Origin: Azonexaceae bacterium s22
Lineage (GTDB): Bacteria > Pseudomonadota > Gammaproteobacteria > Burkholderiales > Rhodocyclaceae
Assembly (NCBI GenBank): GCA_016617495.1
Contig: WYCU01000003.1
Location: 186,001 to 250,000 of the forward strand
Direction: 5' to 3'
DNA: 64,000 bases
A model generated the notes under the pieces. That model saw only the letters and a program-made list of their open reading frames with translations. It ran no database searches and was not told where the DNA came from. The stretch's first letter is position 1. Each line of letters begins with the position of its first letter. Of the stretch, positions 43,771 to 52,328 are shown in pieces. Position numbers and translations under genes: made by a program.

Positions 43771-44619
43771 TCAGACGCTCACTAGCGTCTGACGCCCATA
43801 CCACTCTTCGCCAGGCGCCACGGTCAGCGGATTCGTAGCGATGGCGGCCTCCACACAAAGCATGTGACGCCATCCTTCGGGGGCCATGTCGGGCAATTGG
43901 CCGCAACGCTCGACCCAGGGGTTCCACAGCACGACATCCGGAAAATCCTGATTCTGGATGCCCAGACTGAGGTTGCCGGCGCTGAGCAGCAACGGACGGC
44001 GCACGTCGCGATAGACGCGGTCGATTTCCGCCTCCGGGGATACGCCCATGCCCGAATCGCGGATAGGTTCCCCCCCTTTGAGTGCATCCAGATAGTGGTG
44101 GCCGTACAGCCCTTCCAGAGACACATCTTCGACCTGAATCGTGCGCAAGTAGGTATGCAAGGCGCCCGTGAAGGCAAAGGGCTGATCGCCCGTGTTAACC
44201 ACGCACAGTTCCAGATCAATGCGATCCGCCTCGAGCATGACCGTCAGTTCGACGCGGAACGAATGCGGCCACAAGGCCCGCGTATCGGCATCGTCTTCCG
44301 TGGTCAGGGTCAGCAGCGCGTAGTCCTGGCCGCAACGTTGCGCACCCAATTGCCAGGTGCGCGTCCGCAGGAAGCCGTGTTTCGGCAGGCTCCCCAGATT
44401 GGCGAATTGCGGGAAGCAAACGGGAATCCCGCCGCGAATAGGCATGCTGCCATCGAATACCGCACGCTCCGAGAGGAAAAGTCGCTCCCGTCCATCGGGC
44501 GTAATCCAGGAGAGCACCTGGCCACCCAGGCGGCTGACAATGGCGGATGCACCGCGCGGTCCATTCAGGCGATAGGCCTCAAGGCCGTGAAAATCGATTG
44601 TTTCAATGCTGAGCGTCAT
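43771..44619 (-). CDS. D-hexose-6-phosphate mutarotase (YeaD-like)
   Basis: 282 residues from MTLSIETIDFHG at 44619. Aldose-1-epimerase-like beta-sandwich: SIVSRLGGQVLSW-type start, SMPIRGGIPVCFPQFANLG, KHGFLRTRTWQL (catalytic-region His) and NTGDQPFAFTGALHTYLRT with the general-base region following, VLWNPWVERC near the end. Interconverts alpha and beta glucose-6-phosphate. Overlaps the upstream DUF3301 gene by 17 nt, so it is co-translated. Confidence 0.92.
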   Translation of the reverse strand: MTLSIETIDFHGLEAYRLNGPRGASAIVSRLGGQVLSWITPDGRERLFLSERAVFDGSMPIRGGIPVCFPQFANLGSLPKHGFLRTRTWQLGAQRCGQDYALLTLTTEDDADTRALWPHSFRVELTVMLEADRIDLELCVVNTGDQPFAFTGALHTYLRTIQVEDVSLEGLYGHHYLDALKGGEPIRDSGMGVSPEAEIDRVYRDVRRPLLLSAGNLSLGIQNQDFPDVVLWNPWVERCGQLPDMAPEGWRHMLCVEAAIATNPLTVAPGEEWYGRQTLVSV

Positions 44620-44953
44620 GAGTTTCCGGTGCCTTGGGCACCACATAAAGGTTGGGACGGACATGCAGGAGTTCGACCTCATGGCCGACGAGCGTCACGC
44701 TGCCCTGCCGGCGGTTGTCTCCGGTATCGCTGTATTCGAACCCGTAAACCCGGCGCAGACAAAGACGGCCGTCATCGTCGCGCACCAGTCGCAGTGAGCG
44801 AATGGCCACAGTATCGTCGAGGAAAAGCATGCCTTCTTCCTCGCAAGCGAGGCGCGCCGCCTCGACGCCGCTTTCGCGTGCCTTGAGACTGTCCAGCCAC
44901 AGCCAGACGCCGCCCGCCATGAGGATGAGCGCCAACAACTCCATGATGTCCAT
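44603..44953 (-). CDS. DUF3301 family protein
   Basis: 116 residues. Short N-terminal hydrophobic helix (MDIMELLALILMAGGVWLWL) followed by a soluble domain: DSLKARESGVEAARLACEEEG, LFLDDTVAIRSLRLVRDDDGRLCLRRVYGFEYSDTGDNRR. This is the DUF3301 pattern, a small single-pass membrane protein of unknown role. It overlaps the mutarotase gene. Confidence 0.9.
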   Translation of the reverse strand: MDIMELLALILMAGGVWLWLDSLKARESGVEAARLACEEEGMLFLDDTVAIRSLRLVRDDDGRLCLRRVYGFEYSDTGDNRRQGSVTLVGHEVELLHVRPNLYVVPKAPETHDAQH

Positions 44954-45064
44954 CGCGAAAGTATACGCGACGATCCGACGCGAGCATCGGCAATCGCCGA
45001 TTATGACAATGCGTTGATCCCGTTTTTGGGCGATAATCTCTATTCATTTTTCATACACCCAGCC

Positions 45065-46582
45065 ATGAAGTCCGCGTTGAGACTGATTCGCGACCTGAAT
45101 CCCTTCGGCCTGCCTCAGGCTGCGCGAAAAACCGCCGAAGTCCGCGAACTGCTCGAATCCGTATCCGGGCTCTCTTCAAGCGAGGTGGTACGCGAACTGA
45201 GCACGCTGGTCATCCCGGCCATCGTCCGTCAGCCCAACCTGCACATGCGCTTCAAACTCCTTGAAGTGGCGCTGGAGGAATCGGACAAGGCGCTGCCGGT
45301 GCTGGAACGGCACATCGACCACTCCCCGCTCCCGCTGGCGATTTCCGCCGCCTCGTCCGCACTGGCGGCCGACAACCTGATGAAAGCGCTGGCCAATGCC
45401 TACGCCGACATCGCCCGCTCCATCGTTCACGGCAATCAGCACAAGGCCTTCGGCAGGATTTTCCAGCGGGTCACGCTGCGTGCCATGGCGTTGCTGGCCC
45501 GCCGCCAGCAGTTGGCCTATCGTACCTATGCCAAGCCTTCGTCGTCGTCCTGGACCTTGCTGCACGAGCTTTACCAGATGGCGCGCCGCCTGCGCGAACG
45601 GGTGCCGCAGGAAAACATCGCAACCATTGAACAACGCTACCTGAGCGCCTTGCTGTTCGCCTATATCGAACCCAGCAAGCTGGCCCGTATCGACCTGGCT
45701 GCGGCCATTTTCTGTACCGAACAACTGGCCACCCATGCCGCCGTGGTCGAACTGGGTGCCGACCCGCGTCAGCGCCCTTCCGCGGCCGCGTGCTTCCTCG
45801 TTCGCCCGGACGAAGGCAATCCCGGCGTCGCGCTGATGCGCCTGCCTGCCAATCAGCCGGTCTTCGATGGTTTCCTCATCGACTGCAGCGGCGTTCTTGC
45901 CGCGCTGGAGGCAACCGCGGCGCGTCCGCAGGACAGCACGGACGAGCCGGGACTGCAAATTCCGCCCAGCCTCCTGCCCACGCTGCAAATTGCGCTTGGC
46001 GGGCGCTCGACCCGCCGCTTTACGCGCAAACGCTTCAAGCCCCATGCCGATCTTGTCGGTGGCCTGAGCGAAATCATCCCTTTCCTGGACAGCTGCCAAC
46101 AGCACCGGCGCGCCGCCGATGCGGTGAATCGCCAGGCCCACCGGATTTTTTCGCCGAGCGAGTGGTCGCTGATCGACCAGAGCCCCGACGGGTTTCTGGT
46201 GCGCTTTTTTCAGGGCGACACCTGGAAAACCGGGGTCGGCGGAATCGTCGCACTGCAACCCAGAGAATCGAGCAAGGTCCATATCTGCCTCGTCCGGCGC
46301 ATTGCCACCAACGTGCATGGCCGACTGGAGCTGGGCCTGCAGGCCCTCGCGCCGCAGGTCAGCGTGGTCGACCTGCCCGGACAATCGGAGCATGGCCGCG
46401 GGCTTTACCTCCACCGGCTCCCGGCCTATGGCGGTACGCCTGGCATCATCGCGCACCCGGGACACCTGGTCAGTGGCCAGAAACTCAAGCTGCTAACGTA
46501 TGGCGAAACGCATCTTTGGCAAATCGGGCGTCGCCTTGAAGCCTCCGATGGCCTAGAATTCTTCGCCCTCGTCCCGCTTTAG
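45065..46582 (+). CDS. Conserved-looking hypothetical protein, 505 residues
   Basis: Not recognised. 505 residues from ATG 45065 (MKSALRLIRDLNPFGLPQ). The N-terminal half is all-helical (LLESVSGLSSSEVVRELSTL ... SSSSWTLLHELYQMARRLRE). The C-terminal third (about 370-505) has beta-rich elements and an R-rich segment RSTRRFTRKRFKPHADLVGG that could be a nucleotide or RNA contact; I considered a divergent PilZ-like c-di-GMP domain but the RxxxR...D/NxSxxG motif is not clear. No signal peptide. It is 8 bp upstream of rlmJ, so the two share a transcript. Confidence 0.7.
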   Translation: MKSALRLIRDLNPFGLPQAARKTAEVRELLESVSGLSSSEVVRELSTLVIPAIVRQPNLHMRFKLLEVALEESDKALPVLERHIDHSPLPLAISAASSALAADNLMKALANAYADIARSIVHGNQHKAFGRIFQRVTLRAMALLARRQQLAYRTYAKPSSSSWTLLHELYQMARRLRERVPQENIATIEQRYLSALLFAYIEPSKLARIDLAAAIFCTEQLATHAAVVELGADPRQRPSAAACFLVRPDEGNPGVALMRLPANQPVFDGFLIDCSGVLAALEATAARPQDSTDEPGLQIPPSLLPTLQIALGGRSTRRFTRKRFKPHADLVGGLSEIIPFLDSCQQHRRAADAVNRQAHRIFSPSEWSLIDQSPDGFLVRFFQGDTWKTGVGGIVALQPRESSKVHICLVRRIATNVHGRLELGLQALAPQVSVVDLPGQSEHGRGLYLHRLPAYGGTPGIIAHPGHLVSGQKLKLLTYGETHLWQIGRRLEASDGLEFFALVPL

Positions 46583-46590
46583 ATTCGCGA

Positions 46591-47436
46591 ATGCTCAGCT
46601 ACCGCCACGCCTACCACGCCGGCAACCATGCCGACGTGCTGAAACACCTTGTCCTTGTCGCCATTGCACGCTATCTCGGTGAAAAGCCCACGCCCTTCTG
46701 GATCATCGACACGCATGCCGGTGCCGGACGTTATGCCCTGGATTCCGCCCACGCCAGCAAACTTGCCGAATACCGCGAGGGCATCGCCCGCCTGTGGACA
46801 CGCACCGATCTGCCGGCTGTCGCGGTCGACTACGTAAATCAGGTCAAAACGCTCAACCCGGACGGGCAATTGCGCCACTACCCCGGCTCGCCGTGGCTGG
46901 CGCACCAGCTGCTGCGCAAAGAGGACCGTCTGCGCCTTTTCGAGCTGCACACCACCGACGTCAAACTGCTGCAGGAAGCCTTCCATGGCGCCGGTCGTCA
47001 GGTCGGCATTACGGCCGGCGACGGTTTTGTCGGGCTCAAGGCGATGCTGCCGCCCCCGCCCCGTCGCGCTCTGGTGCTGATCGACCCCTCCTACGAAACG
47101 CGCGACGATTACACCCGCGTCGTCAAAGGCTTGCAGGAAGCGCTCAAGCGCTTCGCCACCGGCACCTACGCGATTTGGTATCCCATGCTGCCCAAGATGG
47201 AGTCGCGCGAATTGCCCGGTCGCCTCAAGGCGCTGGGGGCACCGAACTGGCTGCATGTCACCCTCGAAGTCGCCGCGCCTTCGCGTGAAGGTTTCGGCAT
47301 GAACGGCAGCGGCATGTTCATTGTCAATCCGCCCTGGACGCTCGCTCAGACCCTGCGCGAAGCCATGCCCAAGCTGACCGAAATCCTCGCCCAGGGCGAC
47401 GGTGCCCGCTTCCATATCGAGGGCGAATCCCGCTAG
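46591..47436 (+). CDS. rlmJ: 23S rRNA (adenine(2030)-N6)-methyltransferase RlmJ
   Basis: 281 residues, as in E. coli RlmJ. Start MLSYRHAYHAGNHADVLKH and IDTHAGAGRYALDS (SAM motif I), then YPGSPWLAHQLLRKEDRL and the N6-adenine motif IV region LIDPSYETRDDY, then INPPWTLAQTL. The motif IV DPPY of E. coli is DPSY here. Methylates A2030 of 23S rRNA. Expressed behind the 505-residue hypothetical gene. A degenerate copy of the interspersed motif is in frame at 46816 (AVAVDYVNQVK). Confidence 0.93.
   Translation: MLSYRHAYHAGNHADVLKHLVLVAIARYLGEKPTPFWIIDTHAGAGRYALDSAHASKLAEYREGIARLWTRTDLPAVAVDYVNQVKTLNPDGQLRHYPGSPWLAHQLLRKEDRLRLFELHTTDVKLLQEAFHGAGRQVGITAGDGFVGLKAMLPPPPRRALVLIDPSYETRDDYTRVVKGLQEALKRFATGTYAIWYPMLPKMESRELPGRLKALGAPNWLHVTLEVAAPSREGFGMNGSGMFIVNPPWTLAQTLREAMPKLTEILAQGDGARFHIEGESR
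46816..46854 (+). repeat. Interspersed core/A-tract motif, copy 8 (degenerate, inside rlmJ)
   Basis: 13 of 15 core bases (TGTCGCGGTCGAC at 46818-46830), then TACGTAAATCAGGTCAAAAC, with A-runs at both expected offsets but imperfect. In frame as VAVDYVNQVK in RlmJ, a segment not conserved with E. coli. Could be a decayed copy or partly coincidental. Confidence 0.5.
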
Positions 47437-47448
47437 CCGCGGGGGGCA

Positions 47449-47805
47449 TCACCCCAGCTCGGTATATTTGGCCCGCGAACCGCGGGCCTTTTCAACTGGA
47501 TACTTTTGCGCGTTCTTGCGCAGCTTGTCGCGCGCCGCTTCCGCCAGATCGATGCCGGCCGTGTCGGCGATCAGCAACAGATAGAGCAGGATATCCGCGC
47601 ATTCGTCGCCCAACGCCTCGCGCGTTGCCGGATCTTCGGGCAACGCCGCCACCTCGGCATCGCTCTTCCATTGCGTCAGCTCCAGCAACTCGGCCGCCTC
47701 CAGATTCAACGACGTAATCAGGTTGCGCAACGAATGAAACTGCTGCCAGTCCCGTTCATCGCGGAATTTCAGAAGTGTCGCGGTCAACGTCTGAAAATCG
47801 CTCAT
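47449..47805 (-). CDS. MazG-like nucleotide pyrophosphohydrolase
   Basis: 118 residues from ATG 47805 (AAGGAG 8 nt upstream, inside the end of the kinase gene). The MazG/RS21-C6 pattern is clear: FRDERDWQQFHSLRNLITSLNLEAAELLEL followed by EExxE-type residues and DECADILLYLLLIADTAGIDL. Small MazG proteins hydrolyse non-canonical NTPs to NMP + PPi. Follows the kinase gene with 2 nt between, so it is third gene of a response regulator-kinase-MazG operon. Confidence 0.9.
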   Translation of the reverse strand: MSDFQTLTATLLKFRDERDWQQFHSLRNLITSLNLEAAELLELTQWKSDAEVAALPEDPATREALGDECADILLYLLLIADTAGIDLAEAARDKLRKNAQKYPVEKARGSRAKYTELG

Positions 47806-47812
47806 TTTCAAG
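47774..47812 (+). repeat. Interspersed core/A-tract motif, copy 9 (over the MazG start)
   Basis: Core variant AGTGTCGCGGTCAAC at 47774-47788, then GTCTGAAAATCGCTCATTTTC. Antisense over the MazG ATG (47805-47803) and the end of the kinase gene; encodes FQTLTATLLKF on the coding strand. Confidence 0.65.
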
Positions 47813-49208
47813 CTCCTTTTTCCTCGCTGATCGACGCGGTCATCTCTGGCTGCGGCGCAAACACCACGCGAACACGGGCGCCCCCCAACTCGGGAGAGCG
47901 GTCGACCAACGCCTGCCCGCCGTGCTGACGCGCAATCTCGCGCACGATGGCCAGCCCCAGGCCGCTCCCGCTGCTACGGCCGCCGGGCGACTGGTAGAAA
48001 CGCTCGAACACCTTGTCGCGATCGCTTTCCGGAATACCGGGTCCGCTGTCTTCGACGGTCAGCCAAGGCCCGGCAGCATCCTCGCCGCAGCGCACGGTGA
48101 CACTCCCGCCCCCCGGCGTATGGCGCAGGGCGTTGTCGAGCAGGTTGGACAACAACTCCTGCAACAACAAGCGGTTACCGGCCACCTGTCCGCCCGCCAG
48201 ATCGAAGCCCAGGTCGATACCTTTTTTGATCGCTACCGGCAACCAGTCCTCGGCCGCTGCCTGAACCACCTCGGCCAAGGCCACCGGCGGCTGCGCACTG
48301 GCCAGCGACGGTTGCGCTCGCGCCAGCGTCAGCATTTGCTCAACCAGATGCGAGAGACGATGCGCCGCTGCCAGAATGCCGGGCAGCCGCTGGCGCACCA
48401 AGGCATCCGGTTCCGCCAGCGTCGCCTCCACCTGCGCCTGCAGGGCGGCAATCGGCGTGCGCAACTGATGCGCCGCATCGGACACGAAATGGCGCTGCGT
48501 GTTGAGCGAATGGCCCAGGCGATTCAGCAGTTCGTTGATTTCCCGGACCACCGGCTGGATCTCCTCGGGCACTTCGGCCGAAACCGGTCTCAAATCGGCC
48601 TGGGAACGACCGGCCAGCTCTTCGCGCAGTGCCGTCAGCGGCTGCAAGGCAAGCTTCACGCCAAACCAGACCACCGCCAGACTGACGACGATCAGCATCA
48701 TCTCCGGCAACAACATGCCCAGCAGAATTTCCCGCACCAGCGCATTGCGCTTGACCAGCGTCTCTCCGGCCAGCACCGTCAGCGTCTGGCCGCCGCGCTC
48801 GGCACGCAAGGCCGCCACGCGGACCGGCGTGTCGCGCAAATAACCGTCGTAGTAGTAACGCCCTTCCTGCCAGCTTTCGCGTGGAGAATTGGGCGGCGGC
48901 AAGGGCAGATCCGCTTCGCCGTCGAGCAACTCCCCCGATGGGCCATGCACGGCGAAAAACACCTGATCGAATTTATCCGTCAACAGCACATCCCGGGCTT
49001 GCGCCGTCAGCGGCAGCACCGGGCGGCCCGCCTTGATCGCCAGTTGATCGACGATGGCCAGCGCGGTGTCGAACAAGGCCCGATCATAGGCCTTGGTCGC
49101 GCTGCGCAAGGCGACCCAGTACGCCGTGATGGCGCCGGCCAGCAACAGCGCAAGCATCGCCGGCAGCAGCCAGCGGAGCAGCTGGTTGCGCAGGCTAGAC
49201 GACAGCAT
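47808..49208 (-). CDS. Sensor histidine kinase (TctE/QseC-like)
   Basis: 466 residues: TM1 about 12-32, periplasmic sensor about 33-165, TM2 about 168-190, HAMP, HisKA with FVSDAAHQLRTPIAALQAQ and HATPase with LLSNLLDNALRH, EDSGPGIP and GSGLGLAI. The sensor resembles 2CSK_N-type domains of metal/tricarboxylate kinases. Its 5' end overlaps the response-regulator gene by 14 nt. The divergent operon is a czc-type efflux system, so it probably senses a metal. Confidence 0.92.
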   Translation of the reverse strand: MLSSSLRNQLLRWLLPAMLALLLAGAITAYWVALRSATKAYDRALFDTALAIVDQLAIKAGRPVLPLTAQARDVLLTDKFDQVFFAVHGPSGELLDGEADLPLPPPNSPRESWQEGRYYYDGYLRDTPVRVAALRAERGGQTLTVLAGETLVKRNALVREILLGMLLPEMMLIVVSLAVVWFGVKLALQPLTALREELAGRSQADLRPVSAEVPEEIQPVVREINELLNRLGHSLNTQRHFVSDAAHQLRTPIAALQAQVEATLAEPDALVRQRLPGILAAAHRLSHLVEQMLTLARAQPSLASAQPPVALAEVVQAAAEDWLPVAIKKGIDLGFDLAGGQVAGNRLLLQELLSNLLDNALRHTPGGGSVTVRCGEDAAGPWLTVEDSGPGIPESDRDKVFERFYQSPGGRSSGSGLGLAIVREIARQHGGQALVDRSPELGGARVRVVFAPQPEMTASISEEKGA

Positions 49209-49884
49209 CCGGCGATTCCGGCGGCTTCTCCAGGTAATAACCGAGGCCGCGTACCGTCCGGATCACGATGCCTGCCGGCTCCAGTTTGCTGCGCAAGCGG
49301 GAGATGAACTTCTCGACCGCGTTGGGCGTGATCTCATCCTCCCAGCTATACAGCGCCTGCATGATCTGATCCTTGTTGACGATGCGATTGACGCGCTGCG
49401 CAAGAAACTCCAGGGCCGCCCATTCCCGCGCGGTCAGGTCGAGGGCCGCACCGTCCAGCCAGGCGCGTTTGCCGGCTGTATCCAGCGTCAACCGGCCGAG
49501 ATGAATCGTCGAATCGACAATCCCCTGACCGCGCCGGATCAAGGCCCGAACGCGTGCCTCCAATTCGGCCAGGGCCACCGGTTTGACCAGAAAATCGTCA
49601 GCCCCCAAGTCCAGCAGACGGACCCGCTCCTCAAGCGCCTCGCGTGCCGACATCACCAACACCGGCACCTTCTGTCGCCGTCCCCGCAGCCGCGCCAACA
49701 CCTCGCTGCCATCCAGTCCGGGCAGGCCGAGATCGAGGACAACCAGATCGAAACTGCCATCCGCCAGCCAATGATCGGCAACCTTGCCATCCGCAGCGGT
49801 TTCCACCACGTACCCGGATTGACGCAATGCGCGCGCCAGTCCATCGGCAAGCAGGACATCGTCTTCAACAAGCAATATGCGCAT
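49195..49884 (-). CDS. OmpR-family response regulator (TctD/CzcR-like)
   Basis: 229 residues: receiver domain with LVVLDLGLPGLDG acceptor and Lys in DFLVKPVAL, winged-helix domain with DLTAREWAALEFLAQR and the C-terminal EKFISRLRSKLEPAGI ... VRGLGYYL. Overlaps the kinase. The intergenic region to the divergent TolC-like gene (66 bp) contains the GGTCAG direct repeat, an 11-bp-period OmpR-type site, so autoregulation and control of the efflux operon are likely. Confidence 0.93.
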   Translation of the reverse strand: MRILLVEDDVLLADGLARALRQSGYVVETAADGKVADHWLADGSFDLVVLDLGLPGLDGSEVLARLRGRRQKVPVLVMSAREALEERVRLLDLGADDFLVKPVALAELEARVRALIRRGQGIVDSTIHLGRLTLDTAGKRAWLDGAALDLTAREWAALEFLAQRVNRIVNKDQIMQALYSWEDEITPNAVEKFISRLRSKLEPAGIVIRTVRGLGYYLEKPPESPDAVV

Positions 49885-49891
49885 CGGTACG

Positions 49892-49908
49892 GGTCAGAAA
49901 TTGGTCAG
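49892..49908. promoter_or_regulatory. Candidate response-regulator box of RND operon 2
   Basis: Direct repeat GGTCAG-AAATT-GGTCAG (6-N5-6, 11-bp period), 7 bp upstream of the regulator start and 42 bp before the TolC-like start. Different half-site from the GTTAA box of operon 1, consistent with a separate regulator for each efflux system. Confidence 0.6.
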
Positions 49909-49950
49909 GGACGCCCAATACGATACCACTCCACACAAAAATTGGCCCCC

Positions 49951-51204
49951 ATGCATCGACCGATTGCCCTGCTGCTCTTGCTGCTTTCCACACTGACCGC
50001 TGCCGGGCAAACCACGCAGCGCCTCACCCTGGCCGATGCCGAAAATCTCTGGCAGGCCCGTAGCCGGGAAATCCAACTCTCCCGCGCGGCAGTTGCCGGT
50101 GCCGAAGCCGATGTCATCACCGCCGGTCAGATTCCCAACCCGCAAGTCGCCCTCAACATCTCCGAAATCAGCCCATGGTCCGGCTACGGCGCCGGCCCCT
50201 GGAAAGACAAGAAGATGGACAACGTGCTGAGCCTGAGCCAACTCGTCGAGCGCGGCAGCAAACGCGACCTGCGCGTGAAAGGCGCCGGTGCGCTGCTCGA
50301 TGCCGCCAAAAACGAGCTTCACGACACCGACCGCACCCAGCGCCTCGCGCTCACCCAGGCCTACTACGCGTTGATGCTCGCCCAGGACAAACGTCGGCTG
50401 ACCGGCGAAGCCGCCGCCACCTACGAAAAAAGCCTCGAAAGCGGCCGCCTCCGGCTCAAGACCGGCGATATCGCCCCCGTCGAACTCTCGCGCCTGCAAA
50501 TTGACAAATCGCGCGCCGATAACGAGTTGCGCCAAGCGGAGGCCGATCTGGAAAAAGCGCAGGTCGCCCTCGCCTACTTCCTCGGACAAGAAGCACGCGC
50601 GACCGAACTGATTGCCGCCGACAACTGGCCCCCCCTGCCAGAGAGCACACCCGTCGTTTCCCGAGGCGACATCGCCAAGCGCCCCGATGTCGAAGCCTCG
50701 CGGCAGCGCCTCGCCGCCGCCGAAGCGGTGCGCGATCTGGCCAAAGCCCAAAAGACCCGCGACGTCACGCTCAGTGTGCAATACGAACACAACATGCAAG
50801 GCACGCCGACCAACAGCTACGGCTTTGGCGTCAGCGTGCCCTTGTTCCTGTGGCATGAGTACGAGGGTGAAATCGCACGTACCGAAGCCGATCTGGTGAC
50901 TGCACGCCTGTTGATGGAACGCACCGAAGCGCAGGCCATGGGCAGCGCCGATCAAGCGGCCAGCGCCTTGCGCTCGGCGGAAGCGCGCTTGCGCCGCCTT
51001 GAAACCGGCCTGCTGGCCGATGCCGAACGCGTGGCCAAGGCCGCGGAATTTGCCTATGGCAAAGGCGGCATGAGCCTCATGGACCTGCTCGATGCACGGC
51101 GCACCCTGCGCCAGGTTCAGATCGAAGCTGCCAGCGCCCGCGCCGATTACGCCAATGCCCTTGCGGCATGGCGTCTGGAAGCCAATTACGGAATCCAACC
51201 ATGA
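49951..51204 (+). CDS. czcC: TolC-like outer-membrane efflux protein CzcC-like, system 2
   Basis: 417 residues from ATG 49951. Signal peptide MHRPIALLLLLLSTLTAAGQ. Two OEP repeats: NPQVALNISEISPWSGYG, LSQLVERGSKRDLRV, then a second set with YGFGVSVPLFLWHEYEGEI and the C-terminal GGMSLMDLLDARRTLRQVQ. The pattern is that of CzcC-type heavy-metal exporters. First gene of the operon, overlapping the adaptor gene by 4 nt. Symbol given by class, not by proven substrate. Confidence 0.85.
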   Translation: MHRPIALLLLLLSTLTAAGQTTQRLTLADAENLWQARSREIQLSRAAVAGAEADVITAGQIPNPQVALNISEISPWSGYGAGPWKDKKMDNVLSLSQLVERGSKRDLRVKGAGALLDAAKNELHDTDRTQRLALTQAYYALMLAQDKRRLTGEAAATYEKSLESGRLRLKTGDIAPVELSRLQIDKSRADNELRQAEADLEKAQVALAYFLGQEARATELIAADNWPPLPESTPVVSRGDIAKRPDVEASRQRLAAAEAVRDLAKAQKTRDVTLSVQYEHNMQGTPTNSYGFGVSVPLFLWHEYEGEIARTEADLVTARLLMERTEAQAMGSADQAASALRSAEARLRRLETGLLADAERVAKAAEFAYGKGGMSLMDLLDARRTLRQVQIEAASARADYANALAAWRLEANYGIQP

Positions 51205-52328
51205 AAAAACATTTGATCGCCCTCTGCCTCGCAGGCGCGCTGGCCGCTTGTGAACGCGGCGGAGAAGCTCCGCGCGAAGCGCCCATCCGCGTGGAAGGCG
51301 AGCGCGTCGTGCTCAGCGAACCCGAGAAGGCCGACTTCCTGAAACTGGCTACGGTCGAACGCGACCAAGGAACGACCCTGCGCATCACCGGCCGCCTCAT
51401 CTGGAACGAGGATCTGACCGCGCGAGTCGTTCCGCAAGTCGCCGGCCGCGTACAAAAAATCGCCGTCGAGCTCGGTGCCAGCGTCAAAGCCGGCCAACTC
51501 CTCGCTACACTCTTTTCACCCGATTTCGGAATGGCCGAAGCCGATGCCCGCAAGGCTCAGGCAGATCTGACCGTAGCCCGGAAGGCACTGGAACGCCAAC
51601 GCGAATTACATGCTGCGGGCGTCGTTTCGGACAAGGACTGGCAGCAAATCGAAGCCGAAACCACGCGCGCCCAGGCCGATGCCGACCGTGCACGCCTGCG
51701 CCTTGCCGGTCTGGGCGGCAGTGCCGATGGCACCTATCCGTTACGCAGCCCGCTGGGCGGCATTGTCGTCGAACGCAATCTCTCACCCGGCATGGAGTAC
51801 CGCCCGGAACAGAATGGCGAACCGCTCTTTGTCGTCACCGACCCCACCCACCTGTGGCTGCGGCTGGATGCCGCCGAAAGCGATCTGGCCGCCCTCAAGG
51901 CCGGCGAACCCTTCGCCTTCACTGTCAAGCAATATCCCGGCGAAAAATTCACCGGTAGGCTGCGTCACATTGGCGACTTTGTCGATCCTGCCACACGGAC
52001 CGTGCCCGTCCGTGGCGAAGTCAATAACCCGGAGCGCCGCCTCAAAGGCGGCATGTTTGCTACCGCCCAGATTGAGCTGCCACCGACAAATCTTCTGGAA
52101 GTGCCTGCCGCAGCCGTCATCCTCATTGGCGATCGGCACTATGTACTGGTCGAGGAAGCACCGGGGCGCTACATCCGCCGCGCGGTGCGCAGCGGCCGCA
52201 CGCAGGATGGCCGGATTGCCGTGCTGGAAGGCTTGAGCGAAGGCGAACGCGTGGTGGTCGAGGGCAATTTGCACCTCGTCAAATTCTTCAAGACATCCGG
52301 CCAAACGCCCGCACAGGAAAAGCAATGA
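51201..52328 (+). CDS. czcB: Metal RND adaptor lipoprotein CzcB-like, system 2
   Basis: 375 residues. Lipoprotein signal with LAGALAAC (C17). Adaptor architecture: barrel-sandwich halves VVPQVAGRVQKIAVELGASVKAGQ and ...SPLGGIVVERNLSPGMEYR flanking a coiled-coil hairpin (about 110-160), beta-barrel (WLRLDAAESDL ... FTVKQYPGEKF) and membrane-proximal domain. ATGA overlaps on both sides. Lipid anchoring differs from the soluble adaptor of system 1. Confidence 0.87.
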   Translation: MKKHLIALCLAGALAACERGGEAPREAPIRVEGERVVLSEPEKADFLKLATVERDQGTTLRITGRLIWNEDLTARVVPQVAGRVQKIAVELGASVKAGQLLATLFSPDFGMAEADARKAQADLTVARKALERQRELHAAGVVSDKDWQQIEAETTRAQADADRARLRLAGLGGSADGTYPLRSPLGGIVVERNLSPGMEYRPEQNGEPLFVVTDPTHLWLRLDAAESDLAALKAGEPFAFTVKQYPGEKFTGRLRHIGDFVDPATRTVPVRGEVNNPERRLKGGMFATAQIELPPTNLLEVPAAAVILIGDRHYVLVEEAPGRYIRRAVRSGRTQDGRIAVLEGLSEGERVVVEGNLHLVKFFKTSGQTPAQEKQ

